This document shows, piece by piece, positions 43,026 to 53,933 of a DNA stretch of 64,000 nucleotides. Each line of letters opens with the position of its first letter. Positions within the stretch are counted from its first letter, which is position 1. This DNA is from Schistocerca nitens. Taxonomy: Eukaryota > Arthropoda > Insecta > Orthoptera > Acrididae. The stretch lies in the NCBI RefSeq assembly GCF_023898315.1, contig NC_064623.1, positions 17,683,140-17,747,139 of the forward strand, in the 5' to 3' direction. A model generated the notes under the pieces. It saw nothing but the letters and a program-made list of their open reading frames with translations. It was not told where the DNA came from and did no database searches. Both the position numbers and the translations under genes were made by a program.

Positions 43026-43230
43026 ACCAAGTTTGTTTGTGTGGCCATCCTCCGCATTAAGCATGTAAATACTTGTTTTGTAAATGCTAGTTACTTTATT
43101 TATCCCATAGGCGTTTCGCCTTCTCCTGTTCTAAGGCATCATGATTGGGATCTATAACGACACAGGTTTGTTAGTTTTAGATTATTAAACAGTTCACTTC
43201 GCGATTTTTTTGTAAAAAAAGTAATTTCTT
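43026..43230 (-). mobile_element. Second copy of the 11318 foldback repeat, one arm only
   Basis: In opposite orientation to 11318..11690. It contains GTTTGTTTGTGTGGCCATCC, TACTTGTTTTGTAAAT and AGTTACTTTATTTATCCCAT, and the spacer GATTATTAAACAGTTCACTT. Confidence 0.75.
43108..43155 (-). ncRNA. Decayed hammerhead-like motif H1''
   Basis: Minus-strand homologue of H1: stem I ATCCCA/TGGGAT, stem II GCCTT/AAGGC and GAAA are kept. CTGATGA has become ATCATGA, and the stem-III palindrome ACGCGT is ACGCCT. Inactive. Confidence 0.4.
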
Positions 43231-43904
43231 ACGATTTGTTGATCTGCGTTTCCTCACATCTGGTCTGGAGGTCGCACTACCACTTTTATCACTGCCATAT
43301 AATCACATCTTTATGTTCTCGTCTTCCACCCACTGTCCAGCATGATTCTCACTCTTTTTTGTGGTGGACTATTGTTCATTTCTCTCTCGATACAACTATT
43401 TCGTCGTACACTGTTTTTCACAACGTAAATATTGCGACTCCATTACGTGTTTCATCTTCTTTTGTATGTTTAACTATTTGTTGCCAACCTAACGAAGTAT
43501 ATGTTAGAGACTAACTTCTGTTTGTCAGGTGTAACTTGGCTGTGATTGGCTCTCGACTGTCGCAAACAGCACTGGAATATCCTTCAGGTTCGTACTTAAC
43601 AACTGTCCGACCGATTTAGACAGGAGTCCTACAGTATTCATCCTCCATTTCCACGCCAAATGACGCCGCTCAGAAATGGGCAATGAACAACGATCTCTTT
43701 ATCTTTTAGATATTATGACGTCAGATTTAATTATAGTGGCTTACAACTGTTGCTGAACAGAATCCGAAGTATTTCTTTTATTTCGGGTACGCACCATTTA
43801 GTAATTTCAGTGTGGTAATGGGCAAGTTACAAGTATAATATCAGCACTTTTAGTCACAGTTAACACTTCATGTTCGTTACAGGATAGCATCGGCAGTCAA
43901 AATC
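43231..43904. other. Unassigned gap
   Basis: No gene or repeat recognised. Confidence 0.25.
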
Positions 43905-44369
43905 TTCATAAACACTCCGCAAGACACCATGCGGTGTGTGGCGGAGGCTGCCCTGTGCCACTTCTAGTCATTTTCTTCCCTGTTCCACTTGAAAATAGAG
44001 CGAGGAGAAAAGAATGAGACCTAATTTCTCTTGTCTTCCTGGTCCTTAGGCGAAATATACAATGGCACCAGTAGAATCGTTTGGCAGTCATCTTCGAATC
44101 CCGGTTCTCTAAATTTTCTCCGTACTGCGCCTCGACAAGAACGGCACCTTCTCTCCAGGGATTGCCAATTGGATTCCTGGAGCATGTCCGTAACACTTGC
44201 GCATTCTTCGAACCTACCAGTAACAAATCTATCTGTCCGCCTCTGAATTGCTTTGATGTCTTCCTTTACTCCGACCTGGTACGGATCCCAAACACTCGAG
44301 CAGTACTCAAGAATAGGTCGTGCTAGCGTTTTCCTTTACAGATGAACCACAATTTCCTAAAAGTCTCCA

Positions 44370-44570
44370 CATAATCATACCGTGTAGGCTTTCACGGCCG
44401 GCGTCTTCAGTAATTAAAACTTCCGGGCTAAGAGGCCGTGGTCCAATAGTAGAAATACTTCTCCCTGACTCACCTCAGATGATGTTGCCCGCAGCTGGCA
44501 ACGAAACGTCAGGGAGAAGTATTTCTACTATTGGACCACGGCCTCTCAGCCCGGAAGTTTTAATTACTGA
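44370..44570. mobile_element. Foldback with 62-bp arms and hammerhead-like loop
   Basis: The arms 44408-44469 and 44509-44570 are near-perfect inverted copies (TAATTAAAACTTCCGGGCT... and its complement). The 39-bp loop and its margins hold the motif H4. GTCTCCA is duplicated at 44363-44369 and 44571-44577. Confidence 0.82.
44470..44520 (+). ncRNA. Hammerhead-like motif H4
   Basis: CAGATGA (44476-44482; U4 is A), then U, stem II GUUGCC/GGCAAC (44484-44489 and 44497-44502), GAAA (44503-44506) and ACGU giving a two-pair stem III, with GUC as cleavage triplet at 44508-44510. Stem I would pair CCU with AGG. The U4 change is expected to impair cleavage. Confidence 0.4.
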
Positions 44571-44904
44571 GTCTCCAGATAAACCGAAGTCGATCGTTCC
44601 GCTTTCCTATAACAATCCTGACGTGCTCGTTCAATTTCAAATCCCTTTGCGACGTTACGCCCAGATATCCAAAAGACATGACTGTATCAAACAGGACACT
44701 ACTTACACTGTATCCGAACATTACGGGTTTGTTTTTCCTACTCATCCACATTAATTTACATTTTTCTGCGTTTAAAGCAAGCTGCTATTCAGCGCACCAA
44801 CTAGAAATTTTGTCTACGTCATCTTGAGTGCTTTTACAGTCACTCAACTTCGACACCTTACCGTACAGTACAGCATTGTCAGCAAACAGCCGTAGAGTAC
44901 TGCC

Positions 44905-45646
44905 CATCTACATCTACATCTACATCGATACTCTGCAAATCAGATTCAAGTGCTTGGCAGAGAGTTCATCGAACCACCTTCACAATTCTCTATTATTCCA
45001 ATCTCGTATACCGCGCGGAAAGAATGAACACTTATATCTTTCCGTACGAGCTCTGATGTCGCTTATTTTATCGTGGTGACCGTTCCTCGCTATGTAGGTC
45101 GGTGTCAACAAAATATTTTCGCATTCGGAGGAGAAAGTTGAAGGTTGGAATTTCGTGAGAAGATTCCGTCGCAACAAATAACGCCTTTCTTTTAATGATT
45201 TCCAGCCCAAATCCTGTATCATTTCTGTGACATTCTCTTTGAACTTTTTCGATGTACTCCCTCAGTCCTATCTGGTAAGGATCCCACACCGCGCAGCAGT
45301 ATTCTAAAAGAGGACGGACAAGCGTACTGTAGGCAGTCTCCTTAGTAGGACTGTTCCATTTTCTAAGTGTCCTGCCAATAAAACGCAGTCTTTGGTTAGC
45401 CTTTACTACAACATTTTCTGTGTGTTCCTTCCAGTTTAAGTTGTTCGTAATTGTAATACCTAGGTATTTAGTTGGATTTACGGCTTTTAAATTAGACTGA
45501 ATCATAGTGTAACCGAAGTGTAACGAGTTCCTTTTAGCACTCATGTGGATGACGTCACACTTTTCGCTATTTAGGGTCAACTGCCAATTTTCGCAACATT
45601 CAGATATCTTTTCTAAATCGTTTTGCATTTCTTTTGATGACTTTAT
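44905..45646 (-). mobile_element. LINE J1-c, 3' fragment
   Basis: It starts CATCTACATCTACATCTACA (hexamer tail) and runs through TCGAACCACCTTCAC to RT-thumb sequence. It ends at 45646, directly at the SINE-A that follows. Confidence 0.88.
44980..45628 (-). pseudogene. J1-c RT thumb and tail
   Basis: The frame 45068-45628 contains CENWQLTLNSEKCDVIHMSA, YLGITITNNLNWKEHTENVV, RTLRKWNSPTKETAYSTLVRPLLEYCCAVWDPYQIG, then a frame change; 44980-45222 carries the end (RYKCSFFPRGIRDWNNREL). The catalytic palm is absent. Confidence 0.82.
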
Positions 45647-45648
45647 TA

Positions 45649-45844
45649 GGCCGGCCGGTGTGGCCGAGCGGTTCTAGGCGCTACACTCTGGAACCGCGCG
45701 ACCGCTACGGTCGCATTTTCGAATCCTGCCTCGGGAATGGATGTGTGTGATGTCCTTAGGTTGGTTAGGTTTAATTAGTTCTAAGTTCTAGGCGACTGAT
45801 GACCTCAGAAGTTAAGTCGCATAGTGCTCAGAGCCATTTGAAGC
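45649..45844 (+). mobile_element. SINE-A copy
   Basis: GGCCGGCCGGTGTGGCCGAG start, box B ATTTTCGAATCCTGCC, shared body, AGAGCCATTTGAA end. It abuts the truncated J1-c, with no sequence of J1 beyond it. Confidence 0.93.
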
Positions 45845-46847
45845 ACTAAAATGTGATTTGTTTCTCCATACATCAAACCACCACAGTCGCAGGTAGGCGA
45901 ATGAAGTATATGTAGTCAATACAGGTGGTCTGAAAATGATCCAAGGTTTAATCTTACTCTGGTTATCGTAGGGGTAACTTGTCGGGATTCGTTACTGACC
46001 TGAAACCAACTTATGCTCAGAAGCTGTAGTTATATTTGAGCATTTTCATTCGTTTTTTTCATTGATCCATGTGCTATGAGACTATTAAAATTGGCAGGTA
46101 TCGACCGTTCTTTTGCGTATAATATGTCAATATTCCACAAAAGGAAGCTTTATGTTTACAGGTTTCCTATTGTGTATAACTTACTTGGAGAAGTAGTGTG
46201 TTTCCACATTTCCTTTAATTCCACTGTGGGTTTCAACCCATATGAATGTTATTCGCTTTTGTTGGCTTAGGCATTCATAGTGGATAGACCGAATTTTGAA
46301 AATATGTTCGGCACGATTTTCGAGAATTTAGTCCTAGACAGCCCCTGCAGCGCACTCCTGGCGTCTGCCGGAATTACGAGACTAATCTCAGTCAGACAGA
46401 TTTAGGTGTTAGCTGGTAGCTCTGACATGCGAATCCGAGGACTGAATGTAGCGCAACATGCTTAGTTTTCGCCTGCAGTTTTTGAGCTGTCCTAGAATAA
46501 GTGAATTACATGTTCGTCATGTTCACTCATTTGAGTTGGTAACGCTTTGGTTGCCTGCAAAAGGCAAGCTTTCCATCTGACGCGAATTTAGTTCATTTTC
46601 GCCTTGAATGTTTCAGAGTTCATAGCACTTGACCGTCGTTCCCAGTGGCCGCCTGCAGATGACACTGTCTCGGTACGGGCACAAATCTAACGTGAGCGTG
46701 GTACTCACAGCTTCCACATTTAAATCTAACAAGGCGTAACTATGAACTATGGCCCAGTCGATGTGGGTTGCTTTGCGTGCCTCTGCGACGCAGATAGCCA
46801 TAACGTAGATTCAACCACATCAGAGGGGAATATGTGGTGAAGACAAA
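45845..46847. other. Unassigned 1.0 kb
   Basis: No gene or repeat recognised. Confidence 0.25.
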
Positions 46848-46849
46848 TA

Positions 46850-47893
46850 CACTACTGGCCATTAAAACTGCTACACCAAGAAGAAATGGAGATGATAAAA
46901 GGGTATTCATTGCACAAATATATTATACTAGAACTGACATGTGATTACATTTTCACGCAGTTTGGGTCCATCGATCCTGAGAAATCAGTACCCAGAACAA
47001 CCACCTCTGCCCTTAATAACGGCCTTGATACGCATCGGTATTGAGTCAAACAGAGCTTGGATGGCGTGTACAGGTACAGCTGCCCATGCAGCTTCAACAC
47101 GGTACCACAGTTCATCAAGAGTAGTGACTGGCGTATTGTGACAAGCCAGTTGCTCGGCCACCACTGACCAGACGTTTTCAGTTGGTGAGAGATCTGGAGA
47201 ATGTGCTGGCCAGGGCAGCAGTCGAACATTTTCTGTATCCAGAAAGCCCGTACATGATCTGCAACGTGCGGTCGTGCATTATCCTGCTGAAATGTATGGT
47301 TTCGCAGGGATCGAATGAAGGGTGGAGCCACAGGTCGTAACACATCTGAAATATAACGTCCACTGTTCAAAGTGCCGTCAATGCGAACAAGAGGTAACCG
47401 AGATGTGTAACCAATGGCACCCCATAACGCCGGGTGATACGCCAGTATGGCGATGACGAATACACGTTTCCGGTGTGCGTTCACCGCGATGTCGCCAAAC
47501 ATGGATGCGACCGTCATGATGCTGTAAATGGATTCATCCGAAAAAAAATGACGTTTTGCCATTCGTGCATCCAGGATAAATCGCAATCGTGATAGGCTAC
47601 AATTCGACCATTATCAAAGTCGGAACCGTGATGGTACGCGTTTCTTCTCCTTACACGAGACATCACAACAACGTTTCACCAGGCTACGCCGGTCAACTGC
47701 TGTTTGTGTATGAGAAATCGGTTGGAAACCTTCGTCATGTCAGCACGTTGTAGGTGTCGCTACCGGCGCCAGCCTTATGTGAATGCTTTGAAAAGCTCAT
47801 CATTTCCATATCAGAGCATCTTCTTCCTGACGATTAAATTTCGCGTCTGTAGCACGTCATCTTTGTGGTGTACAATTTTAATGGCCAGTAGTG
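46850..47893 (-). mobile_element. Tc1-B3, internally deleted
   Basis: Both ends present, TA at 46848-46849 and 47894-47895. Only 1044 bp: about 350 bp of the N-terminal coding region is missing near 47578. Confidence 0.93.
46980..47662 (-). pseudogene. Tc1-B3 transposase, deleted and frameshifted
   Basis: The N-terminal block (about 47590-47662, start MSRVRRRNAYHHGSDFDN) is joined directly to the catalytic domain (FSDESIYSIMT; GAIGYTSRLPLVRIDGTLNS; FQQDNARPHVADHV). The second Asp and the DDE-context regions persist, but a 2-bp-type frame change follows AFW, so SPDLSPIE is in another frame. Inactive. Confidence 0.85.
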
Positions 47894-47954
47894 TATGTTT
47901 TCTTCTTGATTAGGGGCAAAAGCCTTTTAAGTAGTTGTAGAGACAACATTCTGG

Positions 47955-49760
47955 CCTTGTATCATCAGCCAACATGGCCTTGCTGGCTTGGTACGGCGAA
48001 CATCTAAAATCAATGGGAAATTACAACCGCAATTTACCCCAAGATCGTGCTTCCTTTCCGTGTGGTTAATGATGATAGCATCCTCCTTGGGAAAAATATT
48101 TAGGAAGTAAAACAGTTCCCAATTTGTTACTGTGGTAGGGGAGTACTCAGTAGGGTCTCGTCATCAGAAAAAATAAAACTGGCATTCAATGGGGCAGAGC
48201 GTAGAATGTTAGATGCCTTAATCGAGTAGATATCTTAGAGAATTTAGAAAGGGGTATAGATGGGTTGTAATTAGATGTAATGGGAATTAGTGAAGTGCAG
48301 GGCGGAGGATACGACTTGTGGTTAGCTCAGTATAGGGCTACAAATATGAAGTCAAGCAGGGGTGATGAGGGAATGCATAAGAAAATGGGAAAAATGAACA
48401 CATTATCACGACCAACATACTCGTGCACACGAAGCTATCACCCATCACACGTTTACAAGTTTATACACCAACTAGCTCAGCAGACGTCTGTAAAACGAGT
48501 CTGGTAGGAAGTGCAAACTAGCCAATCACCGATGCCTAGAACTCAAATTCAGGGCACTTCTATCAATATCAAGAGTTCGGGTGGCAAAGTAGTACTAAGC
48601 AAAGAAGAAAAACAAGAAAAATGCAGAAGGGCTATACAAGGGAAATCAAAGTGAAGGCAATATTATATAAGGGAAAGAGGAAGTAAATGAAGCTGAAATG
48701 GATGATATGGTGCTGCGAGAAGAATTTGACAGAGCACCGAAAGACCTCTATTTACTTCAAGTTTCTGCTACCAGTCACATTTTATTTTATGCTCAATCTA
48801 ACATAATGCAACGCGTTTCTAACATGTTCTGTACATCTTCAAGCGTTTATACATATGTACATAGAGAAATGTTACTTAAAAATTAACAGTCTTAAACTAG
48901 ATTAATCTAGAACACTTTGTCCATTGTTTGTACTGTAGCTGCTGGTGTGGCATTTGGGGGAACGAGGCGGGCAGTGTATATCTAGAAATCGAAATCAGTG
49001 ATGTCTTCTGCTGGTTTTCTTCCATGTTGTTGACTATGTATATTACAGAAATTTCATCTTCTTGCTGCTTCACTTGCATCACTTGATTGACATTACACTA
49101 TTGCACTTTATGTTTTGTCACCTATTGCCACTGCACAAATTGCTTCGATGTTATACACAGAACACAAGATGGTCATCTTGAACATTGAAGTTTTCCAGTG
49201 ACATTGTAATTCTGTGAGAGACTGCACAGGATTAGCAAAAACTTTTGAACAGACGGAATCTTGGAAAGTGGGGTAGAACAAATATTATGGAATGCAGCCG
49301 AATTAAATCAGGTTATGCTGAGGCAGTTAGATTCAGAAATGAGATTCTGGAAGTGTTAGATGAATTTTGGCTCTTTGGACAGAAAAATAAATGTGCATTG
49401 GTCGAAGCAGAGAGAATATAAAATGTAGCAAGGAGAGCATTTCCGAAAAATCAAGAACTGGTTAGCATCGAATATAAATTTTATTTTATGAAGTCTTTTC
49501 TGATGATATTTGCCTAGAATGTTCCTTTGCATGCAAGCGAAACGTAAACGATAAGCAGTTCAGACAAGAAGAAAATAGAGGCTTTCTAAAAGTGGTGTTA
49601 CAGAAGAATGCTAAGTATTTGATGGGTTGGTAGGTAGTGAGGAGGTACTGAACAATTTGGGGAAAAATTTTATGACATAATTTGACCAGAAAGGGGATGG
49701 ACTGATGGGAAATATCAGGTATCCAGAGGCATCAAGAAACAGTCAGTTGGGTAATAGAGT
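47955..49760 (+). mobile_element. RTE-F, old and degraded, interrupted
   Basis: Recognisable pieces: the pre-endonuclease and endonuclease region at about 47975-48500 (MGISEV), LREEFDRAPKDL at about 48712-48745, and the C-terminal part at about 49240-49680 (AATTAAATCAGGTTATGCTG, AAGCGAAACGTAAACG). A stretch of about 480 bp, 48750-49235, is unrelated. No open frame. Confidence 0.65.
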
Positions 49761-49774
49761 AAAATGTATGTATG

Positions 49775-49820
49775 TGGGGGTGGGGTGGTGAAGTGGGTGG
49801 GGTGGGGGGAGGGGCAGTTG
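49775..49820. repeat. G-rich run
   Basis: GTGGGGG-type tract without coding value. Confidence 0.7.
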
Positions 49821-49959
49821 TAAAGGGAGAGCAGTACGGAACAAGTCTTCAGGCTGAAGACAACAATAACTACTGCTATTACTACAGCAGCAAGAAGCTA
49901 TTTTGCAACAAAATTAACAAGAATATATTTTTGTCACATATAAAGTACCATTAAAGAAA

Positions 49960-50282
49960 GCACTCTGACTGCAGGCCACAAGTGGACCATCGGGACCATC
50001 CGACCGCCGTGTCATCCTCAATGGAGGATGCGGATAGGGGGGGCGTGGGGTCAGCACACCGCTCTCCCGGTCGTTGTGATGGTTTTCTGTGATCGGAGCT
50101 GCTAGTATTTGATCGAGTAGCTCCTCAATTGGCATCACGAGCCTTGAGTGCATCCCGAAAAATGGCAACAGCGCGTGGCGGCCTGGCTGGTCACCCATCC
50201 AAGTGCCGGCCACGCCCGGCAACGCTTAACTTCGGTGATCTCAAGGGGACCGGTGTATCCACTGTGGCAAGGCCGTTGCCTC
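49960..50282 (-). mobile_element. 5S-rRNA-derived SINE, younger copy
   Basis: The minus strand begins GGCAACGGCCTTGCC and carries 5S internal-promoter sequence (GATCACCGAAGTTAAGCG, CGGCACTTGGATGGGTGACC), then a non-5S body with GAGGAGCTACTCGATCAAAT. The tail near 49950 is T/A-rich. The 5S-like part is about 110 nt and is diverged from true 5S, so it is a promoter head, not a 5S gene. Second copy at 57815..58130. Confidence 0.85.
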
Positions 50283-51605
50283 ACTAATTAACATTGCGCT
50301 ATATTAATTATATTTAACACTACATTACTATGAAGCATAGTAAGTAATTAAAGTTGTGGGAAATTATTCTGAGGTGTCACTCGTTCTACATACTATCATT
50401 TTCCAAAAAGCACTGCACTGTTCAGGAAATAAAATTTGAGTTATGCCATATGCAACTCATCATGTATAATATGAGGATACGCGAAAGAGTATTTGAAGAA
50501 ACGAAAACAGCAAATTTGGAGGAATTGAAATTTAAGTATGCTTCCCACCTGATCATAATAAAAAAAAACAATTAAAAATGAAGTATGGAGTGCTGTGACG
50601 GTATCATGTATCTACCGAGGATGCGGTTTGCGCGTTGTCAAGTGTAGTGTGATAGCGGTAACCTGTGGGTGCCTTCGCAACCCCCTGGAGTAATTACACA
50701 GTTTAGATAGTCGTGCTGGGGTAAGGAGGCTGGGGTGGTGGGGGTTGAGGGTGGGCCGCCTCGTGCCGACTCAGGTCGCCCCACGCCCCACCCCAACCCT
50801 CCTCTTAGCAGTGCAACACAGTATTCCGAAATTCCAATATAGACCTTAGGTGCGGGCCCGTCCTACTGTGCCCTGCTCTGCGTCGCGGGTTGCAGGCATC
50901 AAGGGGTCTGCCACACCCGGTGGCCAGCACTCCCCTAACCGACTACCTCTCCCTCTCCGGCTAGTCTCTCCCTACTGCTTCTTACGTTCCCATTCCTCCT
51001 CCTCCTCCTCCTCCTTCTCTTTGCCTTCAGGTGCTGACGGACCAGAGGATCCACCGCGGCGACTGCCTCTGCCATTTGGGTGCCTTCTGCATCATCATCC
51101 TCCACATCTCCTCCACCCCTCGCGTACCAACCACCGCCACTTGGCCGCCTCTGGCGCGGCTAAGCAGATTTTATTGGAGTTATTATCCTGGATAATCTGT
51201 AAGGAATGAAGCCCGCCGATGCGAGACGTAGGAAGTGGGAACATCCCTCCTGAAACAGACAGAGAGAGGGAGAGGGAGGGAGAGCGAAGGAGGGAGGGAG
51301 AGAGAGAGAGAGGGAGGGAGGGAGGGGGAAGGATTTGAGAGATGGGGGTCGGGTGTTAGGAGCGTGGGAAAGCCGCAACTCTGGCCAAGCTGTGTCTGCC
51401 TGCCTGACTGATAGAGCGCCGGCAGTTACAGGGAGGTCACGCTGGGGCTGCAACTGGGTGGACGGGGGTGGAAATGAGAGTTGTGAATGGCCGTTCACTT
51501 GAAGTGTGGGGGTTAAGCGCGGGGGAATTAACCTTATCTTCTGGTTCGAAGTCATCAGTAACATTCGAGCACATCCCCACTCTTAAGTTTCACATGATAC
51601 TACCG

Positions 51606-51641
<36 letters not shown>

Positions 51642-51741
51642 TCATACTATACTATACTATCTCAACTGCAATGACCGTTCATGTGCACACACCAGCCATT
51701 TGTACTGCAGTATATTTACGTCTTACTTCGATTTAGGAGTA
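50283..51741. other. Unassigned 1.4 kb with low-complexity tracts
   Basis: GC-rich with CTC/CTCCTC repeats (50994-51022), GA-rich tract (51258-51332) and CA microsatellite at 51607-51637. Open frames here are composition artefacts. Confidence 0.35.
51607..51637. repeat. CA microsatellite
   Basis: About 15 CA units. Confidence 0.95.
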
Positions 51742-53160
51742 TGCTGAAACATTAACTCCATACTTAACAATCATATACAACCGTTCGTTCGACGAAAGAT
51801 CCGTACCCAAAGACTGGAAAGTTGCACAGGTCACACCAATATTCAAGAAAGGTAGTAGGAGTAATCCACTAAATTACAGGCCCATAACGTCGATATGCAG
51901 CAGGATTTTAAAGCATATATTGTGTTCGAACATTAGGAATTACATCGAAGAAAACGGTCTATTGACACACAGTCAACATGGGTTTAGGAAACATCGTTCC
52001 TGTGAAACACAACTAGCTCTTTATTAACATGAAGTGTTGAGTGCTATTGACAAGGGATTTCAGATCGATTCTGTATTCCTGGATTTCCGGAAGGCTTTTG
52101 ACACTCTACCACACAAGCGTCTCGTTGTGAAATTGCGTCCTTGTGGAATATCGTCTCAGTTACATGACTGGATTTGTGATTTCCTGTCAGACAGGTCACA
52201 GTTCGTAGTAATTGACGGAAAGTCATCGAGTAAAACAGAAGTGATTTCTGGCGTTCCCCAAGGTAGTGTTATAGGCCCTTTGCTGTTCCTTGTCTATATA
52301 AACGATTTTGGAGACAAATTGAGCAGTCATCTTCGGTTGTTTGCAGATGAGGCTGTAGTTTATCGACTAATAAAGTCATCAGAAGATCAAAACAAACTGC
52401 AAAACGATTTAGAAAAGATACCTGAATGGTGCGAAAAGTGGCAGTTGACCCTAAATAACGAATAGTGTGGGGTCATCCACATGAGTGCTAAAAGGAACTC
52501 GTTAAACTTCGGTTACACGATAAATGAGTCTAATCTAAAAGCCGTAAATTCAACTAAATACCTAGGTGTTGCAATTACGAACAACTTAAATTGAAAATAA
52601 CACATAGAAAGTGTTGTGGGGAAGACTAACCAAAGACTGCGTTTTATTGGCAGGACTCTTAGAAAATGTAACTGATCTACTAAGGAGACTGCCTACACTA
52701 CGCTTGTCCGTCCTCTTTCAGAATACTGCTGCGCTATGTGGGATCCTTACCAGATAGGACTGACGGAGTACATCGAAAAAGTTCAAAGAAAGGCAACACG
52801 TTTTGTACTATCACGACATATGGAAGAGAGTGTCACAGAAATGATACAGGATTTGGACTGGAAATCATTAAAAGAAAGTAGTTTTTCGTTGCGATGGAAT
52901 CTTCTCACGAAATTCCAATCACCAACTTCCTCCTCCGAATGCGAAAATATTTTGTTGACACTGAACTACATAGGGAGGAACGATCACCACAATAAAATAA
53001 GGGAAATTAGAGCTCGTACGGAGAGATATAGGTGTTCATTCTTTGCACGCGCTATACGAGATTGGAATAATAGAGAATTGTGAAGGTGGTTCGATGAACC
53101 ATCTGCCAGGCACGTGAATGTGATTTGCAGAGTATCGATGTAGATGTAGATGTAGATGTA
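51742..53160 (+). mobile_element. LINE J1-d, 5'-truncated
   Basis: Begins in the RT fingers region and ends with GATGTAGATGTAGATGTA at about 53138-53160. Confidence 0.92.
52034..53083 (+). pseudogene. J1-d reverse transcriptase, catalytic site altered
   Basis: The frame contains VFLDFRKAFDTLPHKRLVVK, SGVPQGSVIGPLLFLVYIND, and LFADEAVVY at about 52335-52361, where other J1 copies have LFADDAVVY: the second catalytic Asp is Glu. A stop follows NNE at 52463-52465, and another (TGA) near 52592. The tail resumes at 52736 (MWDPYQIGLTEYIEKVQRKA) and ends NNREL at 53083. Inactive. Confidence 0.88.
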
Positions 53161-53702
53161 CAATCCTTTCACGATTTTGTCTCTATTGCACCCTTCCGCT
53201 ATTGGACTTTGGTTTCTAGAACCGAATTTTTGTACATTCTCTTTAGACCTATGTAATTTTGTGTCCAGTAATCTGTGTTCAGTGATTCATATATTACTTG
53301 CAACACAATTTATGCCTCTTGTTCTCTCTCCTGTATTACAGTGTCACCACCTGTTTCCTTTAATATAACGTGTGATCATTCTATACTGTTTTTGTTGAAT
53401 TCATTCTGTAAACTGAAACTCGAAACTCTTTTGCACTTACACCGTCAGTATGTTACGTTGAATCTACACAATATACAGGGCTACTATAAATGATTAATTC
53501 GTTTTCAAAGTTCTCTAATGTCCAAAGTATTACATGTACAAATATTGTCGAGTCCTCGTCGCCAAATGTGGGGTCCTGCCCACTCGTCTCGTATAGGGTG
53601 CCTAAAGGATGCTGCGTTCTCTGAATGCTATACAACAATTCAAGCAAATAACATTATTAGTTTTATTTCAACAAAGCAGATTGACAATATTAACTTTGTA
53701 TT
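53161..53702. other. Unassigned gap
   Basis: No gene or repeat recognised. Confidence 0.25.
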
Positions 53703-53933
53703 TACTCTACTGGCCATTAAAATTGCTACACCACGAAGATGACGTGCAACACACGAGAAATTTAACCGACAGGAAGAATATGCTGGATACGCAAATGATT
53801 AGCTTTTCAGAGCATTCACACAAGGTTGGCGCCGGTGGCGACACCAACAACGTGCTGACATGAGGAAAGTTTCCAACCGATTTCTCGTACACAAACAGCA
53901 GTTGACCGGCGTTGCCTGATGAAAGTTGTTGTG

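Larger units (their letters stand above)
43905..44900 (-). mobile_element. LINE J2 copy, split by a foldback
   Basis: Two pieces, 43905-44362 and 44578-44900. It carries GTGTGTGGCGGAGG near the 3' end, AACCTACCAGTAACAAATC and the thumb-like region. The foldback at 44370-44570 is inserted with a 7-bp duplication. J1-c follows directly. Confidence 0.82.

Noticed and set aside
50150-50282. 5S rRNA gene
   Set aside because: Only part of the 5S promoter region is preserved and the sequence runs into a SINE body; a second copy has the same body.
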